From positions 1-59,780 of the forward strand of contig CADCFA010000027.1 of the NCBI GenBank assembly GCA_902800595.1: DNA of 59,780 bases, given 5' to 3'. This document shows positions 53,116 through 59,780 of this stretch, in pieces. Source of the DNA: an uncultured Prevotellaceae bacterium. GTDB taxonomy: Bacteria; Bacteroidota; Bacteroidia; Bacteroidales; Bacteroidaceae. The position numbers were made by a program, and so were the translations under genes. Position 1 is the stretch's first letter. Each line of letters opens with the position of its first letter. A model generated the notes under the pieces. The model searched no databases, was not told where the DNA came from, and saw only the letters and a list, made by a program, of their open reading frames with translations.

Positions 53116-53181
53116 TTGCGGGATTTAATTCTGGAACTTTTTACATTTAAATGTAGCAAGTGCTAGATTTAAATCCCGCAA
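53116..53181. other. Nested inverted repeats in the gap before the phosphoethanolamine transferase gene
   Basis: TTGCGGGATTTAA (53116-53128) is the exact reverse complement of TTAAATCCCGCAA (53169-53181). Between them lie the perfect palindrome ACATTTAAATGT (53143-53154) and the small hairpin AGCAAGTGCT (53155-53164). The 300-base gap 53084-53383 holds no convincing gene; a 75-codon frame at 53160 is rejected. It may be a terminator-like or operator structure. Confidence 0.6.
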
Positions 53182-53338
53182 GAATCCTGGCGTTTATCGC
53201 TACGTGCTGCTTTTATATTCAACCCTCGACCAGGACAAGGTCATCCATAAGGCAGCTGATCGCCGACCTGCGGCAGCGTTACCCCCATTCGCCTCAAGTT
53301 TTTTTCTTTAAAATTTCGGATATTCTTAAAAAAAACAG

Positions 53339-53346
53339 TACCTTTG
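53339..53346 (+). promoter_or_regulatory. -7 box (TACCTTTG) of the phosphoethanolamine transferase gene
   Basis: TACCTTTGCAG, 37 bases before the ATG at 53384; the -33 is not clear. Confidence 0.5.
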
Positions 53347-53383
53347 CAGAAGTTATAATCTCAAAACATAGGAAAGAACGCGA

Positions 53384-54919
53384 ATGAAACGAATTTCACT
53401 GTTTACCTTTTCATGTATCGTCAGTATCGGTACGTTGCTGTTATACAACATGCCGTTCTTCCAGTATGTGGCGGGTCATTCCAATGAGACCGTCGGCGGT
53501 AGGCTGTTTCTGCTGGCATCGTTGGTGATCATCATGTTGGCACTCAACTTCATGATGACCTATCTGGTGATGTTCCTCTTGAGGAAAGTAGGGCGTGTGC
53601 TGCTCGCCATCCTTTCGGTCATCAATGCAACGGCTGTCTATTTCATCTACACCTATAGCGTGATGATTGACGCGACGTCTATCGAGAACGTGTTCAATAC
53701 CAGATACACTGAAGCATCAGGCTTCTTCAGCTGGCAGCTGTGGCTTTCAATGATTGGCTTCGGGGCTCTGCCAGCCTTGTATTGCCTGTTGCAGCCGGTG
53801 ACGTATGGAAAAGTAAGGAGATTAGGTGTCAGCTGCGGCTGTGCCTTGCTGATGGTACTTGCCATTGCCTCGCTGAATGTCGGTCAGACCTTGTGGATCA
53901 CTCAGCACGACACGGAGTTAGGTGGCCTGCTGCAGCCCTGGTCATATCTGGTGAACACCTGTCGTGTGGCCAGTTTCAATCACGACGCTCAGGTAGAGGA
54001 GATTAAGTTGCCTGACGGCAGTATTACTGACGAGGAGAAGGCGGTGGTGGTGCTTGTCATTGGCGAGTCGGCGCGTAAGGCCAACTTCCAGCTCTATGGC
54101 TATCAGCGCCCGACGAATCCGTTGCTGTCGAAGCAAGAGAAGCTGAAGGTGTATCACGCCACTTCGTGTGCTACCTATACCACTGCCGGCACCAAGGCCA
54201 TCCTTGAACCAAAAATCTCTGACGACCTGTATGAGTTGCTGCCCAACTATGCCTTCAGGACAGGTGTCGATGTGGTGTGGCGTACCTCCAACTGGGGAGA
54301 GCCGCCAATACATATTGACGAGTATCTCACGGATGATGAACTCGGCAAACAGTTCCCCGGTGAGGATGTCAGCCATGATGCCATTCTGCTGAAAGGCCTT
54401 CGTGAACGGATAGAGGCAAGTCGCAAGCATAAGGTGCTGATCGTGTTGCATACCAGTACCAGTCACGGACCGAAATATGCCGATAAGTATCCTCAGCAGT
54501 TTGAGGTATTTAAACCTGTGGCGAGAAATGTGGAGGAAGGGGAGAAAAATGTCAGTAAGCTCGCTAATGCCTACGACAACACCATCATCTATACCGACTA
54601 TCTGTTAGACAGTCTGATCAACACCTTGCGTGACATGAACGACTGGCGCAGTGCGATGATCTTTATCTCCGACCACGGTGAGTCGTTAGGCGAGAATAAG
54701 GTGTTCATGCACGGGCTGCCTATGAAACTGGCGCCTAAGGAACAGTACGAGATTCCCTTCCTGGTATGGACATCAGATGGTTTCAGAAGTTACAAGTCAG
54801 ACGATGAGCTACCGGCTGTGCTTGAGCAACATTATATTTTCCACTCTGTGCTCAACCTGCTGTCGATACAGTCACCGGCTTATAGTCAAGATTTTGATGT
54901 TTTTCAAAGTAAGAAGTGA
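53384..54919 (+). CDS. Phosphoethanolamine transferase (EptA-like, lipid A or glycan modification)
   Basis: 511 residues. Five N-terminal membrane spans (to about residue 185) and a periplasmic sulfatase-fold domain. VVLVIGESARKANFQLYGYQ (about 221-240) supplies metal ligands, SCATYTTAGTKA (about 260-271) the nucleophile threonine, and ISDHGESLGENKVFMHGLP the C-terminal metal and histidine ligands. It transfers phosphoethanolamine from phosphatidylethanolamine to lipid A or surface glycans, which in related genera lowers susceptibility to cationic peptides. Which acceptor is used cannot be read here. Confidence 0.9.
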   Translation: MKRISLFTFSCIVSIGTLLLYNMPFFQYVAGHSNETVGGRLFLLASLVIIMLALNFMMTYLVMFLLRKVGRVLLAILSVINATAVYFIYTYSVMIDATSIENVFNTRYTEASGFFSWQLWLSMIGFGALPALYCLLQPVTYGKVRRLGVSCGCALLMVLAIASLNVGQTLWITQHDTELGGLLQPWSYLVNTCRVASFNHDAQVEEIKLPDGSITDEEKAVVVLVIGESARKANFQLYGYQRPTNPLLSKQEKLKVYHATSCATYTTAGTKAILEPKISDDLYELLPNYAFRTGVDVVWRTSNWGEPPIHIDEYLTDDELGKQFPGEDVSHDAILLKGLRERIEASRKHKVLIVLHTSTSHGPKYADKYPQQFEVFKPVARNVEEGEKNVSKLANAYDNTIIYTDYLLDSLINTLRDMNDWRSAMIFISDHGESLGENKVFMHGLPMKLAPKEQYEIPFLVWTSDGFRSYKSDDELPAVLEQHYIFHSVLNLLSIQSPAYSQDFDVFQSKK

Positions 54920-54941
54920 GAGGAAAAACCTCTCACTTCTT
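54911..54941. terminator. Perfect bidirectional terminator containing the stop codon
   Basis: AAGAAGTGAGAGG (54911-54923) pairs perfectly with CCTCTCACTTCTT (54929-54941) around AAAAA. The TGA stop of the upstream gene (54917-54919) lies in the left arm; the GH9 stop is at 54947. Confidence 0.88.
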
Positions 54942-54946
54942 ATTAT

Positions 54947-57490
54947 TTACTTCTGAAGGTTCTTGAAGGCAGAACCGAAGATGATATACTGGGTGTTACC
55001 GGCGATGGTGCCTTCGTTCTGTCCCCAGAGGAAGGGCCAGTCGTCGAAGTTCTCGAAGTGGTCGGGCTTGCGGAACAGCAGACCGGGAGCCACATTACCT
55101 GGGATGAAGGAGAAGTCGGCACGGTTGTTGCCATAGAACACCTGCTTCGGACGGGCGGCACCCACAGCAGCTACGAATGAGTAGTTGTGGTAGGGGTGAC
55201 AGCCGAATATCCAGTTTGCCACACGGTAGATCTCATCCTTCTTCACGATGTCGGGGAAGTAGAGGTGGGCGAAGCAGATCGATGTGCCGAAGCTGAGGGT
55301 CATGCCGCCACCTGCCCAGTTGCCGAGTCCGATGGGTACACCATAAGGATTCTGCTCATCGAGCTTCTTGAGGTTGGCTGCGTATTTCTCCACGAAGGGG
55401 CGCAGCTTCTGCTTGTAAGCCTCGTCCATATAAGGCACGGCGTCGAGTGCTGTCAGGATGGCGAAGTCGGGGAAGCGGTCGAGTGCCTTCCAGATCTGCT
55501 CTTCAAACAGCTGGCGGTACTGCGTCTCGCCAGTGGCAGCATAGAGCTGCAGGTTGGTGCTCATGTCGCCCATCTCACGGGCTGCCTGTGCGTAGGGATT
55601 ATAGCTGTTTTCTTCCTGCTTGGGCTTCTGCTGTGCCATCAGTGCCTTTGCTTCTGCCATGAGGCGCTTCGACTGTGTGAGTGCGCGCTGCGCAAGTGCG
55701 TCGTTATAGCCGGTCAGTGCCTTGCTGGCAGCGGCAAACATTGTGGCAGCCTGGAAGTCGAGACTCGGGTCACGGGTGGTGAAAGCCCACATATCGTCGG
55801 GTGTACCGCTGCGCTTGCCGTCGGCAGACACCTCATAGGGTTTCAGACTGGGATCGTAATGCAGACCGTCGGTGATAGAGGCTGCGTCGCCCAGATGATG
55901 GTAGTTGTCGAGTACGGAGTTGGAGAGTGTCTGAGCCATGTGGCCGATCTGCTCTGCCTGTGCCACGAGGTTCAGGGTGCCATGCTCAATGAACTGCAGG
56001 ATGTCGGGCACGCCATCTGGACGGTGCAGATCGACGTAGCGCTGCTGCTGACTGACGAAGGTCTCATCGCGCAGCGGCTTGAAGAGCTGCCAGGCACGCA
56101 CGAAGTTCATCACCACATTGATATTAGAGCCCGTCTCGATATCGAAGTCGCCGGCATCGAAGAAACCACCGATGTTCAGCCCCGGGATGAGCTCGTAAGG
56201 CTTGTATTTCGTGTCGGTGGCAGCTCCCTGGCTGTGCAGGTCGAAGTGGTCGCTCTCTGGTGCCTGCAGATAGCCCTCCTTGAACGGCTCGCCATGCCAG
56301 GTGCGATAGCCCTCGGTGACGTACATGTGGTTCATGTGGATAGGTACCCATACGTCGGTGGTGGCGTCGGTAATCTTGTCATAGACATGCTCGTCGATCA
56401 GGAAGTTGTTGGTCTTCGTCTTGCCATACTGGATGTAATACACACCGGGCTGCTTGACGGACGAGAAGTCGAACTTCACATAATTATATTTATAGAAAGG
56501 TCCCCATGACTTGATGGCACCCTGGAAGGCTTCCTCGATGCTGCCGTCGTCGTTGATGCGGAAGAGGGAGGCTGTGGCCTGAGGCGTGTCGTTCTTGTCG
56601 AGTTCGATGACAGCCACCTTGGGCTGGTCGGGGATATAACCTACCTGGCAGAACCCGATGTTCGGTTCGCGGATCCAGTTGGGGATGGCATGGGGCTCAA
56701 CGGTCCAGGTCACCACCTTGCCGGTCTTGCCCTTCGGCAGTACGCTGCGCAGCACAAACCAGCCGTTCTGGGCGAGCATACGTCCGTCGTAGAGCTTCAG
56801 CTCGGCATCGTCGCTGCTGATGCGGACCATCCGCTCCGGTGTGTCGGTGGCCATGATGACAGTGTGACCTGTCTCCAGGGGCAGGGGATCGACAAAGCGG
56901 TCGGTGCCACGGTCATCGTAGGTCTTGAAGCCCTTGAACTGACGGGGCTTCTCGCTGTTCGGACGGGTGATGGTCTGACTGGTGGCGTAACGTGGGAAAC
57001 GGTTCAGGCGACCATCCATCGTGAAGGTCTTCAGCCAGTAGCGTGAGGGCAGGAACTCGAGGTTGAACCCAGCCTCGCCGGCGAGCTTCTCGGGTACGGG
57101 CTTGTCGAGCCAGACGGCAATCTCCACTGCCTTGCCCTTGGCGGTCACCACCACACGACTGTCGAAGTCGTAGTCGTCGTAACGCAGTGCCACCTCGATG
57201 GTGCCGTTCTTCTGATCCACCTTGCGGTCGGTCATCTTCGGCACGAGGTCCCACTGTTCCGGGGTGTTGTTCAGACGGACGGCACCGCCCTGGATGGATC
57301 GCACGCCATGCTGGATGATCTCGATGCCCGAGTTCTTCTCGTCGTTGAATCCGCCATTAAAACTGTTGCTGAATACGAGCACGTTGACACCTTGTCGCTC
57401 GAAATAGCCAAGATCGTTTAGCTTGAGATCCTGCGCCTTACCTGCCGTAGCAGCCAGGATCAGCGTTGATAAGAGCAATGATTTCTTCAT
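54947..57490 (-). CDS. Exported glycoside hydrolase family 9 enzyme (endoglucanase-type)
   Basis: 847 residues from ATG 57490. Signal peptide (LLLSTLILAATAGKAQ). An unusual N-terminal region of about 280 residues is followed by an Ig-like CelD N domain (about 285-375, IGFCQVGYIPDQPKVAVIE) and the GH9 catalytic domain: GGFFDAGDFDIE with catalytic aspartates (about residue 443), CHPYHNYSF, and the acid glutamate in WGQNEGTIAG near the C-terminus. It probably hydrolyses beta-1,4 glucans such as cellulose, lichenan or xyloglucan. A GC-rich stretch relative to neighbours. It shares a terminator with the upstream convergent gene. Confidence 0.9.
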   Translation of the reverse strand: MKKSLLLSTLILAATAGKAQDLKLNDLGYFERQGVNVLVFSNSFNGGFNDEKNSGIEIIQHGVRSIQGGAVRLNNTPEQWDLVPKMTDRKVDQKNGTIEVALRYDDYDFDSRVVVTAKGKAVEIAVWLDKPVPEKLAGEAGFNLEFLPSRYWLKTFTMDGRLNRFPRYATSQTITRPNSEKPRQFKGFKTYDDRGTDRFVDPLPLETGHTVIMATDTPERMVRISSDDAELKLYDGRMLAQNGWFVLRSVLPKGKTGKVVTWTVEPHAIPNWIREPNIGFCQVGYIPDQPKVAVIELDKNDTPQATASLFRINDDGSIEEAFQGAIKSWGPFYKYNYVKFDFSSVKQPGVYYIQYGKTKTNNFLIDEHVYDKITDATTDVWVPIHMNHMYVTEGYRTWHGEPFKEGYLQAPESDHFDLHSQGAATDTKYKPYELIPGLNIGGFFDAGDFDIETGSNINVVMNFVRAWQLFKPLRDETFVSQQQRYVDLHRPDGVPDILQFIEHGTLNLVAQAEQIGHMAQTLSNSVLDNYHHLGDAASITDGLHYDPSLKPYEVSADGKRSGTPDDMWAFTTRDPSLDFQAATMFAAASKALTGYNDALAQRALTQSKRLMAEAKALMAQQKPKQEENSYNPYAQAAREMGDMSTNLQLYAATGETQYRQLFEEQIWKALDRFPDFAILTALDAVPYMDEAYKQKLRPFVEKYAANLKKLDEQNPYGVPIGLGNWAGGGMTLSFGTSICFAHLYFPDIVKKDEIYRVANWIFGCHPYHNYSFVAAVGAARPKQVFYGNNRADFSFIPGNVAPGLLFRKPDHFENFDDWPFLWGQNEGTIAGNTQYIIFGSAFKNLQK

Positions 57491-57567
57491 AAGATAGGGT
57501 TTGTTACTATGGCTATTAGACGCGTGTGAGCGACAAAAGTCAATTGGTGTTAACATTGTTTAGAATT

Positions 57568-57599
57568 TTTGGTCGTTTGTGGGCTTTTGTGTATTTTTG
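57568..57599 (+). promoter_or_regulatory. Promoter of the MFS gene
   Basis: TTTG at 57568-57571, 20 bases, TATTTTTG at 57592-57599; ATG at 57621. Confidence 0.65.
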
Positions 57600-57620
57600 C
57601 AGCCTGTAACCAAACACGGG

Positions 57621-58805
57621 ATGGAACGACTCTGGAACAGAAACTACTGTAAGGTGATGACAGCGAACTTCTTGCTGTTTTTTGCGTTTTATACCCTGAC
57701 GCCACTCTTACCGCTCTATCTGAGTGAGCACTTCGGTGCCACGAAGGATATGATCGGACTGGTGCTGTCGGGCTATACCATCACCACCTTGCTGTTCCGT
57801 CCTTTCAGTGGCTATATGGTGGATTCCTTTCCGAGAAGAACGGTACTGATGGCCTGCTTCGGTACCTTTGCCGTCTTCTTCACGGGTTATCTCGCCGCTT
57901 CCTCCCTGTTGCTGTTTACCATCGTCAGAACGCTGCATGGCGGACCCTTTGGCGGCCTGACGGTAGCTAACTCCACCGCAGCCATCGATGTGCTGCCGTC
58001 GAGCCGGCGCACAGAGGGTATCGCCTATTACGGACTGAGTAATAACCTGGCGATGGCCATTGCCCCCACCATCGGTATCTGGATCTATCAGCTTACCCGC
58101 AGCTTCGAGTTCCTGTTCTGGCTGGCATTGGTGGTGGCTTGTGCTGGCTGGCTGGTGGATGCCACAGTCAGGTTTCCGGAACGTGAGATTGTCAGAAACA
58201 AGTCGAAGCTGTCGCTCGACCGCTTCTTCCTGGTGCGCGGCTGGCTGTTAGGACTGAACGTGGTAGCCTTCGGCTTCAGCTTTGGTGTGCTGAGCAACTA
58301 CCTCGCCATCTATGGCAAGGAGGTAATGGGCATCACGGGGGGTACGGCTACCTACTTCCTGCTGTGCTCCATCGGCCTGATGGTATCGCGCCTGCAAAGC
58401 GGCAAGGCCCTGCGTGAGGGGCGCCTGACGCGTAATGCCGGTGGCGGTATGGTGATCTCGCTGATTGGCTATACCCTGTTTGTCTTGGTTCCGAATGGGG
58501 TCGGGTATTACTGTTCTGCCCTGTTGATAGGCTTAGGCAACGGGCACATGTGGCCTGCCTTTCTGAACATGACGATCAACGTGGCGCATAACAACCAGCG
58601 CGGGACAGCCAACTCCACCATCCTCATCTCGTGGGATATCGGGATGGGACTGGGCATCCTGCTGGGGGGCGTGATAGCCGAGTACTTCAGCTATGAGGCT
58701 GCCTTCTGGACGGTCGTGGCTGTCAACGCCACAGGGGTGCTGACCTTCTTTGCCGCCACCAAGACCTTCTTCCTGCAGCGCAACCTGAACGCAACCGTCA
58801 GATAG
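57621..58805 (+). CDS. Major facilitator superfamily transporter
   Basis: 394 residues from ATG 57621 (a GTG at 57579 lies before the promoter box). Twelve hydrophobic segments; GYMVDSFPRRTVLMACFG between TM2 and TM3 is the MFS signature loop, and RTLHGGPFGGLTVANSTAAI lies in TM4-5. Drug or sugar efflux is typical, with no specific substrate visible. Its stop abuts that of the pantothenate kinase gene on the other strand. Confidence 0.88.
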   Translation: MERLWNRNYCKVMTANFLLFFAFYTLTPLLPLYLSEHFGATKDMIGLVLSGYTITTLLFRPFSGYMVDSFPRRTVLMACFGTFAVFFTGYLAASSLLLFTIVRTLHGGPFGGLTVANSTAAIDVLPSSRRTEGIAYYGLSNNLAMAIAPTIGIWIYQLTRSFEFLFWLALVVACAGWLVDATVRFPEREIVRNKSKLSLDRFFLVRGWLLGLNVVAFGFSFGVLSNYLAIYGKEVMGITGGTATYFLLCSIGLMVSRLQSGKALREGRLTRNAGGGMVISLIGYTLFVLVPNGVGYYCSALLIGLGNGHMWPAFLNMTINVAHNNQRGTANSTILISWDIGMGLGILLGGVIAEYFSYEAAFWTVVAVNATGVLTFFAATKTFFLQRNLNATVR

Positions 58806-59636
58806 CTATTTCTTTTTGTTGATGGTATAGTCGAGTGCGGCACCGATGGCGGTGCAGTACTGTGAGTACTTTGGAATATGGAAACGGATGTTGTAGAGCT
58901 TCTCGAGGGCAGGGAACACCTCCTTGCACTGGGGCAGGAGCGAGAGGTTGCCGATGAGCACAAAGTCGCGGATGTCACTGCCTAAGGAGGCGAGCCAGGC
59001 TGCGGAACCAATCGACTGGAGCACCATCTTGATGAGTCCGGCAGCGATATCCTCCTTGGAGGCATCGGTCTGTGCACGGGCGAAGTTCGACGCGGTGGTG
59101 TCCATGGGCAGTCCCGGCAGGGGCTGGGCACTGATATCGCCAATGGTCAGGTCGATGTTGCGCACATTACCTTGTCGCGCCATTGCTGCCACCTGCTTGA
59201 TGTCGCCGGTATTGAGCATGATGCGCGCCAGGCCCTGGAGGGTACCGCCTCCCACACCGATACCGCCGATATGGCGCATGTCGTCGCCGTCGCACTTCAC
59301 AAACGAGGTACCGGTACCCATCGAGACCACGATGGTATGGTCGAGCTTCGATTCGAAGCGTGCGCCCAGACCGTCAGCCATAAACTCTTCCGACTTCGCT
59401 GTCGGCAGTCCGTAGATGGGGGTGTCGATATAGGCAGCGCCCACACCGGTGAGCATCACCTGCTCCACATCCTTGAGGTCGATCTCGTTGTCGTGGAGAT
59501 ATTTGCCGAAGGCGCCGTAAAGTGAGGTGATCGGATCAGCAGCCGTGATACGGATAGGTGCAGACACCTTGCCGTTCTTGATGCCTACAATCTTTGTCGT
59601 GGAGATGCCCACGTCGATACCAATGACAATTCCCAT
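58806..59636 (-). CDS. coaW: Type II pantothenate kinase (Fumble family)
   Basis: 276 residues from ATG 59636. ASKHA-type ATPase with N-terminal IGIDVGISTTKIVGIK, VVSMGTGTSFVK for phosphate binding, and HIGGIGVGGGTLQGL typical of type II PanK. It phosphorylates pantothenate, the first step of CoA synthesis. C-terminal IGAALDYTINKKK. A TTG at 59651 is open but unlikely. The ATG is directly preceded by a heptad repeat. Confidence 0.86.
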   Translation of the reverse strand: MGIVIGIDVGISTTKIVGIKNGKVSAPIRITAADPITSLYGAFGKYLHDNEIDLKDVEQVMLTGVGAAYIDTPIYGLPTAKSEEFMADGLGARFESKLDHTIVVSMGTGTSFVKCDGDDMRHIGGIGVGGGTLQGLARIMLNTGDIKQVAAMARQGNVRNIDLTIGDISAQPLPGLPMDTTASNFARAQTDASKEDIAAGLIKMVLQSIGSAAWLASLGSDIRDFVLIGNLSLLPQCKEVFPALEKLYNIRFHIPKYSQYCTAIGAALDYTINKKK

Positions 59637-59638
59637 AT

Positions 59639-59659
59639 ATTCAATATTCAATTATCAAT
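59639..59659 (-). repeat. Three heptads (ATTGAAT) directly upstream of the pantothenate kinase start
   Basis: On the minus strand ATTGATA, ATTGAAT, ATTGAAT, then AT and ATG. TGA every 7 bases, hence in three frames. No coding gene lies upstream. Confidence 0.6.
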
Positions 59660-59692
59660 AAAAAAACCCGGCCGCCATTATGCGAAACCGGG
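59659..59692 (-). terminator. Terminator after tRNA-Phe
   Basis: On the minus strand CCCGGTTTCGC, ATAATG loop, GCGGCCGGG (bulged) followed by seven T. It ends the tRNA transcript before the pantothenate kinase gene. Confidence 0.8.
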
Positions 59693-59708
59693 CTAATGAA
59701 AGGAGGAG

Positions 59709-59780
59709 TGGTACCTCCAGGAATCGAACCGGGGACACACGGATTTTCAGTCCGATGCTCTACCAACTGAGCTAAGGCAC
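59709..59780 (-). tRNA. tRNA-Phe (anticodon GAA), 5' end cut by the window edge
   Basis: Minus-strand sequence starts GTGCCTTAGCTCAGTTGGTA, with anticodon loop CTGAAAA reading GAA and T arm GGTTCGATTCC. Acceptor 3' arm AGGTACC needs a GGTGCCT partner, so the first G lies one base outside the window. CCA is not encoded. Confidence 0.92.

Noticed and set aside
53160-53387. 75-codon plus ORF before the phosphoethanolamine transferase
   Set aside because: It spans the inverted repeat and the promoter box, and has no recognisable features.
55187-56509. 440-codon plus-strand ORF opposite the GH9 gene
   Set aside because: Shadow of a GC-rich gene with clear catalytic motifs on the minus strand.
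1-59780. Prophage, integrative element or defence island
   Set aside because: No integrase, transposase, relaxase, phage structural or restriction genes are seen; the two tRNAs show no flanking integration signs within the window.

Overview
The window reads as a chromosomal segment of a Bacteroidales bacterium, most likely Prevotella or a close relative. Upstream regions repeatedly carry the Bacteroidetes promoter signature (TTTG or TTG, 19-20 bases, then TAnnTTTG), and classical Shine-Dalgarno sites are rare. The gene families also fit: DUF3667, DUF4249 beside a TonB-dependent receptor, DUF1599, a DoxX family gene next to tpiA, S1-type CvfB, and S13 PBP4. I see no phage, integrative element, insertion sequence or CRISPR array. 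It looks like ordinary core and metabolic chromosome.

Layout. 1-3.1 kb: a secreted clostripain-type protease, a DUF3667 membrane protein, and a 450-base gap with a strong promoter and a tiny ORF. 3.1-10.1 kb (minus): one long operon from DUF1599 through DoxX-tpiA, a SPOR protein, folE, an unknown membrane protein, a B3/B4-domain protein and a Gfo/Idh oxidoreductase to azlC-azlD. 10.2-13 kb: a porin and a sodium/solute symporter. 13-14.6 kb: nadB. 14.7-20.6 kb (plus): an outer-membrane regulatory-domain protein, PBP4, MscS, serB, mutY. 20.6-26.7 kb: paaK (broken), an ACT protein, purB, a pseudouridine synthase with a repetitive tail, asnS. 26.8-30.5 kb (minus): cvfB, an ABC ATPase, a cation/proton antiporter. 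30.5-35.4 kb: asd (5' end lost), lipoproteins, a TonB receptor with DUF4249. 35.4-38.7 kb (minus): cdsA, ftsH (broken), rsfS. 38.8-42.3 kb: tRNA-Gln, ndk, a solute-binding protein, a small monooxygenase-like protein, a GNAT-DUF4298 fusion, greA. 42.4-49.7 kb: an acyl-CoA-ligase-like enzyme, a RelA/SpoT protein, and a divergent D-lactate dehydrogenase / lactate permease pair. 49.7-53.1 kb: two tandem membrane sensors, one a full histidine kinase and the other with a degenerate, kinase-less C-terminus. 53.4-59.8 kb: a phosphoethanolamine transferase, a GH9 glycosidase, an MFS transporter, type II pantothenate kinase and a tRNA-Phe cut by the window edge.

Two patterns stand out. First, several short spacers consist of 7- or 8-base quasi-tandem units that each carry a stop triplet (TAA, TGA or TAG). 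Because 7 and 8 are not multiples of 3, these units place stops in all three frames. In the spacer before tpiA one such stop reads TAT, and the upstream DoxX gene runs in frame into tpiA. Second, four conserved genes (paaK, asd, ftsH, and a sensor) have lost short internal or 5' segments, three of them with a frame change. This is either real decay or an assembly artefact, and it needs checking before any functional claim is made. Several promoters also sit only a few bases from the start codon, which suggests leaderless or nearly leaderless mRNAs.
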